A stretch of 22,719 bases of DNA from Bacteroidales bacterium UBA4912 (lineage in GTDB: Bacteria; Bacteroidota; Bacteroidia; Bacteroidales; Dysgonomonadaceae), in assembly GCA_002398875.1 (NCBI GenBank), contig DHCC01000062.1, positions 3,666 through 26,384 of the forward strand, read 5' to 3'. A program made the position numbers and the translations under genes. Shown in pieces: positions 1-7,629 of this stretch. Numbering within the stretch: the stretch's first letter is position 1; each line of letters opens with the position of its first letter. The notes under the pieces were generated by a model, which was given only the letters and a program-made list of their open reading frames with translations, had not been told where the DNA came from and made no database searches.

Positions 1-1388
1 ATCTTATTACAATTTTCAGGCACAAGAAACTCAACCTTTGAGTTAGGTTCGGAATTCATTTCACCATATACCCTTTTACCATTATTTAGCAATGCTACAA
101 AACCATAACGCCATCCGGCAATAGAGATATCTGTTTGATTGTAGGAGGTTACCTTAATTGTTTCTTCCCCTTTCAATGCTAAACCGGGGTCTCCTAATGT
201 CAAGGGCGATCCAGGTTTAATTCCATCAAAAGTTATTGTAATTGCAGTACCGGCTTCAGGAACATTGAGCGGAATAACATTATAACCGGAGGTACCGGGA
301 CATTTACTGTATGCTACCTGGTAACCACCATCAGCGAGGGGATACAACAAGTAGGAGTGTTTACCTATGTACGACTCCCCATTTGAACGTATTTCATCAA
401 TATCCCAAGTCACAAATCTGGATACAGCTTCAAATATCTCATCATTAAACTGATCTACAGTTAGTTTATTAAGTCTCATATAAGTCTCTGCCGGATCTTC
501 AGGCATCAGAGATTCTCGCCATAATTTACCTATAAAATCATTACCATGTTTATTAGCCCAATAATAGTGAATAAAATAGCTGGCATATCGCTGCCATTCA
601 TGAAATAAATTGCGATGATAATTTTTGGTATAGACATTGAAATTATAAGATTCAAACACCTCTCTGGGGTATGACTGAAAAGATTGCCATTGGGCAGTCT
701 GTTCCCAGAAACCATTTCCACCGTTTCCTCCATAACCATATCTGAATCCGCGTGAGTAATCATTTAGAGTCTTTCCTGCCGCCAATAAATCTGCATACAC
801 CTGATACTGAAAACTATGCCCTATTTCATGAGCAATGGTCGACCCCACCGGTTTACAGGTAGGGGGACTCACCCAAATAGCACCGATAACATCATCATAT
901 CCGCTGCCATATGCCATCCAGTCCTCCCGATAATGAAGGTATATTTGCATTTTATATTTGTCGAGGTTGGAAAGACTATTGCCCAATTCGGCAAATTTCA
1001 ACTTTTCTACATTTATTCTAAAAAATGATTCAGCTTTCGCAAGCAGATCATCTATATCCACCCTAAGCACTTCTGGTAATGAAGTTGAGTTAGGATTTTC
1101 AGTAAAACCTTTTTCCCAGAAGACAATAAAATGTTCCGACTGTTTTGAACGGACAAACGACCATTTGCTATCTTCCCGCAGCCAGTTTATATTTTTAAAT
1201 TCATTAGGCTTGTATATTTTGTAGTAGTCTTGAATATCAGAAGGTTTCAGCTCAAAAACAGCTCCATCACCCGGTTCCTCTTTATTATCAGGTTTTTCAG
1301 TTTCAATTGCCGGATCATCTGAACTGCAATGACAGAGGCAGAATAAAAGGCAAAACATTAAAAAGATCTGGAGCTTTTTTCTCAACAT
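1..1388 (-). CDS. Partial surface lipoprotein with HExxH metallopeptidase motif (DUF6055-like), 3' end missing
   Basis: An uninterrupted frame of 462 codons runs from an ATG at 1386-1388 off the left edge, so the C-terminus is not in the window. The N-terminus is a lipoprotein signal: hydrophobic stretch, likely lipidated Cys21, then SSDD, an acidic pattern typical of Bacteroidetes surface lipoproteins. The centre holds HEIGHSFQ with His187, Glu188 and His191, the zinc-binding HExxH pattern of metallopeptidases. A WEQTAQW segment about 38 residues later offers Glu229 as a possible third zinc ligand. The protein resembles, from memory, the DUF6055 family, whose activity I do not know. The C-terminal part (from about residue 370) looks like a beta-sandwich. 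It is the last visible gene of the susC-susD cluster, 71 bp after the DUF4859-like gene and behind a terminator. A perfect GGAGGA supports the start. Role inferred: surface protease or glycoprotein-binding protein. Confidence 0.85.
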   Translation of the reverse strand, partial: MLRKKLQIFLMFCLLFCLCHCSSDDPAIETEKPDNKEEPGDGAVFELKPSDIQDYYKIYKPNEFKNINWLREDSKWSFVRSKQSEHFIVFWEKGFTENPNSTSLPEVLRVDIDDLLAKAESFFRINVEKLKFAELGNSLSNLDKYKMQIYLHYREDWMAYGSGYDDVIGAIWVSPPTCKPVGSTIAHEIGHSFQYQVYADLLAAGKTLNDYSRGFRYGYGGNGGNGFWEQTAQWQSFQSYPREVFESYNFNVYTKNYHRNLFHEWQRYASYFIHYYWANKHGNDFIGKLWRESLMPEDPAETYMRLNKLTVDQFNDEIFEAVSRFVTWDIDEIRSNGESYIGKHSYLLYPLADGGYQVAYSKCPGTSGYNVIPLNVPEAGTAITITFDGIKPGSPLTLGDPGLALKGEETIKVTSYNQTDISIAGWRYGFVALLNNGKRVYGEMNSEPNSKVEFLVPENCNK

Positions 1389-1393
1389 ATAAA

Positions 1394-1399
1394 TCCTCC
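1394..1399 (-). promoter_or_regulatory. Strong Shine-Dalgarno GGAGGA before the HExxH lipoprotein
   Basis: Read on the minus strand, GGAGGA is followed by five bases (TTTAT) and then the ATG at 1388. Such a complete ribosome binding site is unusual here, since the other genes have none or weak ones. It fixes the start codon. The same GGAGGAT word is present in the 5' arm of the terminator hairpin just upstream, so the 3' arm of that hairpin could alternatively pair with this site (seven pairs, one G-U). Confidence 0.6.
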
Positions 1400-1403
1400 G
1401 GAT

Positions 1404-1447
1404 AAAAAAATCAGGAGAATAATTCCTTGAAGAAAATTATCCTCCTG
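1404..1447 (-). terminator. Intrinsic terminator or attenuator between the DUF4859-like and HExxH lipoprotein genes
   Basis: On the minus strand the RNA would form a 13-bp stem: CAGGAGGATAATT (1447-1435) against AATTATTCTCCTG (1424-1412), with one G-U wobble and a 10-base loop. One A follows, then seven U (1410-1404). It starts 12 bases after the stop codon of the DUF4859-like gene and ends 15 bases before the ATG of the next gene. Stem plus U-run is the classic rho-independent form. Because the next gene has the same orientation and no room for a full promoter after it, partial read-through (attenuation) is likely. Confidence 0.8.
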
Positions 1448-1459
1448 TAAAATTAATAA

Positions 1460-2458
1460 TTAAGCCATTGTTGCGGTGATAATGAAACGGAAGAAATAAG
1501 ACGGATTTTCCTTATCACGATAACCGATACTTAGTGTATATTTACTTCCCTTATTAAGTCCGGGTGCCCTTCCAATATACAGAATTTCGTCATCTGCAGA
1601 TAGCTCTGCAAAGAGAGTGAAATCGGTTGCCCCCCAGTTGCATACAGCACCCTCGCTCGTCATCCAGTAACCAGGCGCATTAGCTGTATAACTGCTGGTT
1701 TCATCCCAAACACCACTTTTCGGATTCACTGAGTACATACGAATTGTGCCACCGAAGGTATCTATGTTTGACAGAAACTCTTCCAAGCTCAAATTCATAC
1801 AAACCTCTATCGTTTCCTTATATTTATTTAGGTCTATTCCGTAAGAGCTGTAGTCACCTTCAGGGATCGTGATATTGAGCATAACTATAGAAGGGTCAGT
1901 ATAAGAAGCCTCAAAGGCAAAACGGACATAGTCGTCATAATCGGGTCCATTTAGGGCAAACCCTACATTAAAACCGATGGATGTTCCTACATCAACGCCC
2001 TCAATCGGGTATATTGTCAGTGTTTTATTACTGGCATTTATTTCCAAACTTACTGTTTTAGATGCGTCTGACTCAGTAGTCACACCTCCTGCCGTATTAT
2101 AATACCATCCGGTAGTGCCTTTTGTTGTTGCAGCCTTATTCCAATGGTTACGGGTTGTATTTATGTTGTAAAATACTACTGACCCATTTTGCAATCCGCT
2201 TATTACCTGATCTGCTGTCAAGCCCATCTTTTCCTGAAAAAGTTCGTTATAGTCTGTCAGGTTAATCACAAATGGCTCCAGCCGTTCCACGGCAAATTCA
2301 ATGTTCGCAGATACTGTAGCCTCCTGATCTATTCTCAGATAGGGGCTTTCGTCCTCACCGTAGATATGTTTGCTTGTAGCATCTTCAAAGCTGTCACTAC
2401 ATGCAGTAAACATATAGCAAACCGATACTATAAAAGCATATATGATATATTTCTTCAT
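1460..2458 (-). CDS. Lipoprotein with two tandem DUF4859-like domains, in the SusE position
   Basis: A 332-residue secreted lipoprotein: signal peptide with lipobox FTAC and lipidated Cys20, followed by SDS and acidic residues. The rest splits into two similar halves, about residues 49-188 and 190-332. Both contain a start with a hydrophobic strand, an LxxYxE/N-type helix, a GxxxxY strand, a GWYYN or GYWMT aromatic segment followed by an acidic/Gly turn, an LxIxP or LYIGRAPG strand, and a final (Y)xRFxxxA or FFRFIITAT strand. I relate these to DUF4859, an extracellular family of unknown activity common beside SusC/SusD pairs. No catalytic motif is visible. It starts 29 bp after susD and ends before a terminator, so it is probably cotranscribed with susCD. 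Position suggests a surface glycan- or glycopeptide-binding protein working with SusD; this is inference. Confidence 0.85.
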   Translation of the reverse strand: MKKYIIYAFIVSVCYMFTACSDSFEDATSKHIYGEDESPYLRIDQEATVSANIEFAVERLEPFVINLTDYNELFQEKMGLTADQVISGLQNGSVVFYNINTTRNHWNKAATTKGTTGWYYNTAGGVTTESDASKTVSLEINASNKTLTIYPIEGVDVGTSIGFNVGFALNGPDYDDYVRFAFEASYTDPSIVMLNITIPEGDYSSYGIDLNKYKETIEVCMNLSLEEFLSNIDTFGGTIRMYSVNPKSGVWDETSSYTANAPGYWMTSEGAVCNWGATDFTLFAELSADDEILYIGRAPGLNKGSKYTLSIGYRDKENPSYFFRFIITATMA

Positions 2459-2487
2459 GTCAATTTTATTATATTGTTTATAGCAAC

Positions 2488-4167
2488 TTAATTACTTTCG
2501 TATCCAGGGTTCTGAACCAGCTTGGGATTTCCATCCAGGAATGTTTTGTGAATTGGAAAAATATCACAATGATTATCTGAAGGATCTGTTTTAGCTCTTT
2601 TGGAAAACCACGACTTACCATTGTAAACATTTTGATTAGTTCCATTAATACGGAAACGTATCAGATCTTGTCGACGGTGATGCTCTGCAACAAATTCCCA
2701 AGCAAGATCATCGAGTAATCCTCCCATTTCAATATCATCACCTCCTTCATTTGTTGTTACCCAAATATCCTCTTCACCCATCTTACCTTGATTTTCACGA
2801 TAGCCGTATTCATATACACTGCCGCCTTTCAACTGCGCAACTGTACGAACAGCTTTAGTTGGATTATCTTTAAATGCACGTTGACGCACAGCAGTAACCA
2901 AGTCAGCAGCAGCCTGTTCAGTTTCACCCTTGTAACCTCCCAAACGGAGCAGACACTCTGCTTTAATCATATAAGCATCAGCCAGACGGAAAAATGGTAT
3001 ATCGTCATAAGCAGATCCAAAGTCACCAGATAAAATTTCATATTTGATCAGACGTGCACCTTCAAAGGGATAACAACCCGGATTATCGATACTGTGAATT
3101 TCGCGAGTATAAATCAAAGGCTGACCTTCCACCATAATGGGAGATCCACTGCGATCGTACTGTTGTCCGACTGTCCATGTCGAAGAAAAACGCCCATCCT
3201 CTTCATCATAGGTGTCCAGAAACTGTGGTAAAGCAGTACTTCCACCGGTAGCCCAGCCATTGAAGTCCCACACTGCCCTTCCAGCCACGTGAATCCATTT
3301 ATTAGCATAGTAATTCCCACTGGCATATTTATTTTCGAATGGGATTCCAAAAATAATTTCGGGGCTACCTGAGATATCCTCTTTGAAATTGTCAGAATAG
3401 TTTGCAGCTAAAGAAAAACGACCGCTGTTGATTATCTCATTTACCTCATCAATTGCTTTTCCATACCATGAATTATCACTATGATCATTAAACCAAGCAT
3501 TGTGATTCAGATACATTTTTGCAAGAATCATATTTACCGCATAATCATTAATTTGTCCCATTCCATTATCAGGTCCGCATTTGCCTTTGATATCGGTCAA
3601 TTCATCTATGATAAAATCCCAAGTCTCCTGAGGATCTGCCTGGTCAGGCATCCATCCTGCAGGGTGATCGTAAGTTGTATCAAGAGGTATATTGCGGAAG
3701 AGATCGAACAGTATGTAGTAATAAAGGGCACGATATCCTCTCAATTGTGATGTGGCTGCCTCAGAAGCTTGTACTGCTTTATCTGCCAATAACTTGTTAC
3801 ATGCATTGATACCTGCATAAGCATAATTCCATTCAGTCCAAAAGTGTCCTATCTGTGAGTGAAACTGATGTTTGTGTAGTGAAACATAGAGGTCTCCCCA
3901 GCCAATACCTATACGGTAAGGGGTACACCAAAGATCTGACGATTCATCCTGAATATCGGCATAACCGTTCCATCCCCAGTATAAAGAGCGTAAACTGCTG
4001 TACACCGGAGAAAACATACTGGCTGCATCTTTCTCAGTAAATTCATATTTCTCAGCAGCTAGCGTATCATAAATGGTTTCACTCAAGTCTGTACAGCTAC
4101 CGAAAGTGAATATTAAAACTCCGGCAAGTGAAACTATCGTTGATTTAAAAATATTTTTTTTCATCAT
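2488..4167 (-). CDS. susD: SusD/RagB family surface nutrient-binding lipoprotein
   Basis: An outer-membrane lipoprotein that caps the SusC channel and captures its substrate. Signal peptide ends in FTFGSC with lipidated Cys25, then TDLSET. The N-terminal helical (TPR-like) half includes the aromatic stretch around residues 60-125 and a YAYAGINACNKLL helix. The C-terminal half has the usual ADAYMIKAECLLRLGG helix, an AVRQRAF segment and the LAWEFVAEHHRRQDLIRF segment near the end, all SusD hallmarks. Length 559 residues is normal. The frame can be extended two codons to a TTG at 4173, but I chose the ATG at 4165-4167 (ATG at 4164 is equally possible), 8 bp after the susC stop. Translational coupling with susC is likely. 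The bound substrate cannot be read from sequence; neighbours suggest arabinosylated peptides. Confidence 0.95.
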   Translation of the reverse strand: MMKKNIFKSTIVSLAGVLIFTFGSCTDLSETIYDTLAAEKYEFTEKDAASMFSPVYSSLRSLYWGWNGYADIQDESSDLWCTPYRIGIGWGDLYVSLHKHQFHSQIGHFWTEWNYAYAGINACNKLLADKAVQASEAATSQLRGYRALYYYILFDLFRNIPLDTTYDHPAGWMPDQADPQETWDFIIDELTDIKGKCGPDNGMGQINDYAVNMILAKMYLNHNAWFNDHSDNSWYGKAIDEVNEIINSGRFSLAANYSDNFKEDISGSPEIIFGIPFENKYASGNYYANKWIHVAGRAVWDFNGWATGGSTALPQFLDTYDEEDGRFSSTWTVGQQYDRSGSPIMVEGQPLIYTREIHSIDNPGCYPFEGARLIKYEILSGDFGSAYDDIPFFRLADAYMIKAECLLRLGGYKGETEQAAADLVTAVRQRAFKDNPTKAVRTVAQLKGGSVYEYGYRENQGKMGEEDIWVTTNEGGDDIEMGGLLDDLAWEFVAEHHRRQDLIRFRINGTNQNVYNGKSWFSKRAKTDPSDNHCDIFPIHKTFLDGNPKLVQNPGYESN

Positions 4168-4175
4168 AATCAATA

Positions 4176-7100
4176 TTAGAATGTGATATTAACTCCAAAA
4201 GTACATGAGCGGATCGATGGATAACGGTCGCGCCAGTCAATACCTGCAGAGCGTGGACTTCCATTTGAAAGCTCAGGATCCAAGCCACTATATCCGGTAA
4301 TAGCAAACAAATTATCACCTGAAATATAAGCTCTTACACCCTTTACATAAGTCGTATTTTTTAGCGGAACAGTATAGCCAAGAGTTAGATTGGTCAATTT
4401 CACGAAATCTCCTTTTTCCATATAGTAACTGACAATAGTCTGTTTTTGTGATGAGGAAAGAGTGTTTTGACCTCCATAAGGTGCTTTTTCCACAGATTTA
4501 AGCCTGTTATAAGCGATAGAGTTGTTCTCGTAAAATGCACGGGGTTCATTCAGAATATCAAATCCAAACTGGCCTGTAAACTGCATCGAAAGATCAAAAT
4601 CCTTATAGAAGAAAGTATTATTCCATCCCATATAGGCTTTTGGAAGGGAGTTGCCAAGATACTGACGATAATTATCGTTATTAAGCATGTTGTCGGTAAA
4701 CTCTTCAGCTTCACCTGTCGACGGATTCTCAATTAACCAAAGTCCGTTTTCTGATACACCAACAGACTTCAATCCGTAGAACTGTCCCACAGTCTTACCT
4801 ACTATTAGTCGTTGTGTTGCGATAGAAATAGGTTCACCCAACCAAGCATCATCTATTTCATTAGCTGTTTCATATAGATCGTTTGAGAGGCTAATCAATT
4901 TATTTCTGGAAAAGGAACTGGTAAGTGTAGTCTTCCATTCAAAATCTTTTGTACGTAAAGGAACAGAATTAATAGCAACTTCTAATCCCTTGTTGTTCAA
5001 TTCACCAACATTAGCCAGTGTACTGGTGTAAAGATTAGGTGGAGCAGGTACGGAGTACCACCACAACATATCAGTAGTTTTTTTGTTATAGACATCCACA
5101 GATGCCCCGAGTCTGTCATTTAGTACACTAATATCCAAACCTATGTTTACCTCTCCCGATTTTTCCCATTTCAAATCAGGATTAGGATTGGAAGCAACAA
5201 CTAAACCCGGTTTCCATACGCCGTCTTCATAATAGTAAGAAGAACCTAGTGCATAACGGGTCAACGACTGGTAAGAGTTATTGGGAATTACACCTGTTAC
5301 TCCATAACCGGTGCGTAACTTCAGATTATTGATCCAAGTTAAATCTTTCATAAACTCCTCATTGCTGATAGTCCATCCGAAAGATGCTGAAGGAAAGGTA
5401 CCCCACTTGTTGTTCTCTCCAAACTTGGAGGATCCTTCCTGACGCACACTTAATAAAACATTATACCTGTCAGCATAACCGTAACTGATACGTCCGAAAA
5501 AACCAATCAGCTTGTTGTCATTCTTGTAACTACCCATACCGGCTTTTCCATCTTTAAGTGCCATACCCACTCCAAGATTATTATACTGGAAGAAGTCATT
5601 CTGAAAATCATAATTATTAGCATTAAATCCCTCACTCACACTATACTGGTAACTATATCCTACTAACCCATCCACACGATGTTGACCAAAGAAGTTACTA
5701 TATTTTGAAGTCAACTCGAGATTGTCTGTGCGGCCTTCACCAAATGAATGATAGGCATAACCTGTATGGTTTTCCATCTTTTGACTGAAATACTGAGAGG
5801 TATAATAGCCTTTATTATGAGCATTAGAAAGACGGGTGGCCACCATCAGATTAGTCTGCCATCCTTTGATAGGTTCCAAAGTTATGTTACCGGTCATACG
5901 AGTCCACTCATTATTGTAACCACCTGTACGCTCCTTTATCATTCCCACAGGATTGTAATAGTAGTTAACCTGAAAATTCTCGTAATATGAACCGTCCTCG
6001 TTCCATATCGGCTCTGTGGGGTTGTGAATTAAAGCCTGACGGTAAATATTGGATGCATCAGAGTTACTAGCATTAGTAGCGCTGTTTTTGTGAACTCCCT
6101 TTACTATATTCATCTGTATCTTGAGCATATCGTTGAACATCCAGTGAGAGACATCTAGATTTACTTTCATATCCCTGCTATAAGTATCCATGATAACACC
6201 ATCTTCGTTTCTATAACTAAAATCTGCCGAATAGGTTGTTTTATCTGTACCACCACGCACGTTAACATTATGATTGTGCGTCATCGCAGTCCTTGTGACG
6301 GCATCAAGCCAGTCGGTATCATACCCTTTATCAACGAAGTTTGTCTTTCCCAATCTAATATCTTCCGGACCATAAAAATCAAGTGTTTTTCCAAACTTAG
6401 ATAATGAAGTGTAAGCTGAATAATTTGCAATTGTTTGGGCACCTCTGATTCCTGATTTAGTGGTAATCAAAATAACTCCATTTGCACCTCTGGTACCGTA
6501 AATAGCGGCAGCTGAAGCATCTTTTAAAACATCAATTGATGCAATATTTTCAGGAGCCACTGTTCCCAAGTTTCCTTCTATTCCATCAATCAGCACCAAA
6601 GGAGTTGAACTGCCTTCTAGGGATATCACACCGCGTAAGCGAATTGTGGATCCGGCATTAGGGTCACCCGATCCTTTTGTAATACTTAACCCGGCAATCT
6701 TTCCCTTAATGAGATCAGCAGCGTCGCCAATTTTACCAACAGTAAAATCTTCGGCTTTAACACTCGAAATAGCACTGGTAACATCCCCTTTTCGTTGTGT
6801 ACCATAGCCAATCACCACTATTTCCTCCATAAGCTCTGTATCTTCACTCATGGAGATTTTCATGTTAGTAGAGACCGGCACCTCAATTGTCTGATATCCA
6901 ATATAGGAAATCACCAACAATGCACGGTTATTTTGTACCTCAAGCCGGAATGATCCGTCGCTGTTTGTAACAGTACCATTCATTGTTCCTTTTTCAATAA
7001 CGTTAGCCCCAATCAGTGATTCACCTGTAACAGCATCAGTGATAATACCACTTGCCGTGAAAGGATTCTGCTGAATCTCTTCAATAATCAAAACTTGATT

Positions 7101-7226
7101 ATTGGAAGAGTAAACAGGTTCAAATAAACCCGAAAGAGACAGTATTGAAACAATCAAAATACCCAAAAACATATCTTTCTTTCTTGATGAAGGAAAGACA
7201 TAATGAATTAAAGTGTTCACTTTCAT
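4176..7226 (-). CDS. susC: SusC/RagA family TonB-dependent outer-membrane transporter
   Basis: A 1016-residue TonB-dependent importer for oligomeric substrates. After a long signal region (residues 1-41, with a hydrophobic core at about 19-33; Met19 is an alternative start) comes a carboxypeptidase-regulatory-like domain (about 58-130, GIITDAVTGESLIGANV). The SusC signature EEIVVIGYGTQRK follows at about 134-146, then the plug domain (about 148-255, with IRLRGV, PLVLIDG and AAIYGTRGANGVILITTK). The remainder is a beta-barrel rich in aromatic strands, ending with VNITF, a C-terminal Phe as expected for outer-membrane insertion. First gene of the susC-susD-DUF4859-like cluster; the preceding 403-bp gap contains probable regulator sites. 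No extra N-terminal anti-sigma-interacting domain is present, which fits control by the nearby hybrid regulator instead of an ECF sigma factor. Confidence 0.96.
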   Translation of the reverse strand: MKVNTLIHYVFPSSRKKDMFLGILIVSILSLSGLFEPVYSSNNQVLIIEEIQQNPFTASGIITDAVTGESLIGANVIEKGTMNGTVTNSDGSFRLEVQNNRALLVISYIGYQTIEVPVSTNMKISMSEDTELMEEIVVIGYGTQRKGDVTSAISSVKAEDFTVGKIGDAADLIKGKIAGLSITKGSGDPNAGSTIRLRGVISLEGSSTPLVLIDGIEGNLGTVAPENIASIDVLKDASAAAIYGTRGANGVILITTKSGIRGAQTIANYSAYTSLSKFGKTLDFYGPEDIRLGKTNFVDKGYDTDWLDAVTRTAMTHNHNVNVRGGTDKTTYSADFSYRNEDGVIMDTYSRDMKVNLDVSHWMFNDMLKIQMNIVKGVHKNSATNASNSDASNIYRQALIHNPTEPIWNEDGSYYENFQVNYYYNPVGMIKERTGGYNNEWTRMTGNITLEPIKGWQTNLMVATRLSNAHNKGYYTSQYFSQKMENHTGYAYHSFGEGRTDNLELTSKYSNFFGQHRVDGLVGYSYQYSVSEGFNANNYDFQNDFFQYNNLGVGMALKDGKAGMGSYKNDNKLIGFFGRISYGYADRYNVLLSVRQEGSSKFGENNKWGTFPSASFGWTISNEEFMKDLTWINNLKLRTGYGVTGVIPNNSYQSLTRYALGSSYYYEDGVWKPGLVVASNPNPDLKWEKSGEVNIGLDISVLNDRLGASVDVYNKKTTDMLWWYSVPAPPNLYTSTLANVGELNNKGLEVAINSVPLRTKDFEWKTTLTSSFSRNKLISLSNDLYETANEIDDAWLGEPISIATQRLIVGKTVGQFYGLKSVGVSENGLWLIENPSTGEAEEFTDNMLNNDNYRQYLGNSLPKAYMGWNNTFFYKDFDLSMQFTGQFGFDILNEPRAFYENNSIAYNRLKSVEKAPYGGQNTLSSSQKQTIVSYYMEKGDFVKLTNLTLGYTVPLKNTTYVKGVRAYISGDNLFAITGYSGLDPELSNGSPRSAGIDWRDRYPSIRSCTFGVNITF

Positions 7227-7392
7227 AGTCTTTAATTAATTTTACATTACTCTTTTTTATTTTACGTTTTTCCCAGTTTTATAATTCACATATTTAATGC
7301 TTTCATAATAAGATTTTTACCGAACTAAAGTAAATTTTAGTTAATATTGCACAGCCATTACAAAGGAAATTAGATTGCATTAATACTAATAT

Positions 7393-7428
7393 AAATATTC
7401 TCTAAAATGATAAAAATATTCTCTAAAA
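7393..7428 (-). promoter_or_regulatory. 15-bp direct repeat with 21-bp period, candidate operator for the hybrid regulator
   Basis: AAATATTCTCTAAAA occurs perfectly at 7393-7407 and again at 7414-7428, 21 bp apart (two helical turns), separated by six bases. On the minus strand the unit reads TTTTAGAGAATATTT. AraC-type activators bind direct half-sites about 21 bp apart, and the locus encodes a sensor with an AraC-type DNA-binding domain. The site lies about 30 bp upstream of a TTTG that could be the -33 element of susC, a typical activator position. Confidence 0.55.
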
Positions 7429-7527
7429 ATACAAATCAAACCTCCAACTACTAATTGAAGTTAAAATAAGGTATATGACTATTATACATTAACTTCTTCA
7501 TTGGTAATACATTAGTCGTACATTGTT

Positions 7528-7594
7528 CAGATCCTCTTCATACTCTATTCATATACTCTTCATACCCACTTTATATTTTATTGAGGAGGATCTG
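7528..7594. repeat. Inverted repeat (13-bp arms, 41-bp loop) enclosing phased TTCATA repeats
   Basis: CAGATCCTCTTCA (7528-7540) and TGAGGAGGATCTG (7582-7594) are inverted copies with 12 of 13 pairs on the minus-strand RNA (13 of 13 with one G-U on the plus strand). Inside and overlapping, TTCATA starts at 7537, 7548 and 7559, exactly 11 bp apart, and CTCTTCATAC is a perfect 10-bp direct repeat at 7534-7543 and 7556-7565 (22 bp apart). It follows the S9 peptidase stop codon by about 36 bp on the minus strand. It could be a 3' UTR structure of that transcript or a second regulator site for susC. There is no U-run, so it is not a standard terminator. Confidence 0.5.
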
Positions 7595-7629
7595 GAATAT
7601 GTTCCTTTGAAATCCTGTTTTGTTATGTT

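Larger units (their letters stand above)
7227..7629. promoter_or_regulatory. 403-bp gene-free regulatory gap upstream of susC
   Basis: Very AT-rich, no credible ORF. Read towards susC it holds, in order, a 67-bp inverted-repeat structure with phased repeats (7528-7594), a 15-bp direct repeat (7393-7428), a TTTG at 7364-7361 and two weak candidate -7 elements, TAAAATTTA about 21 bases later and TACTTTAG at 7332-7325. Neither matches the Bacteroidetes TTTG-N19-TAnnTTTG pattern well, so the promoter position is a guess. The start codon of susC would lie about 100 bases after the start site. The gap argues that susC has its own promoter, separate from the arabinofuranosidase operon upstream. Confidence 0.6.

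Noticed and set aside
816..1224. Two overlapping plus-strand ORFs at the left edge
   Set aside because: They are antisense shadows of the minus-strand lipoprotein frame, which has a lipobox, a zinc motif and a strong ribosome binding site.
4165..4173. TTG start for susD at 4173
   Set aside because: It lies 2 bp from the susC stop without a ribosome binding site, and ATG codons follow at 4167 and 4164 right before the typical MKK signal peptide start.
7528..7594. Short CRISPR-like array
   Set aside because: Repeat units are 6-10 bp at 11-22 bp steps; there are no spacers of normal size and no cas genes.
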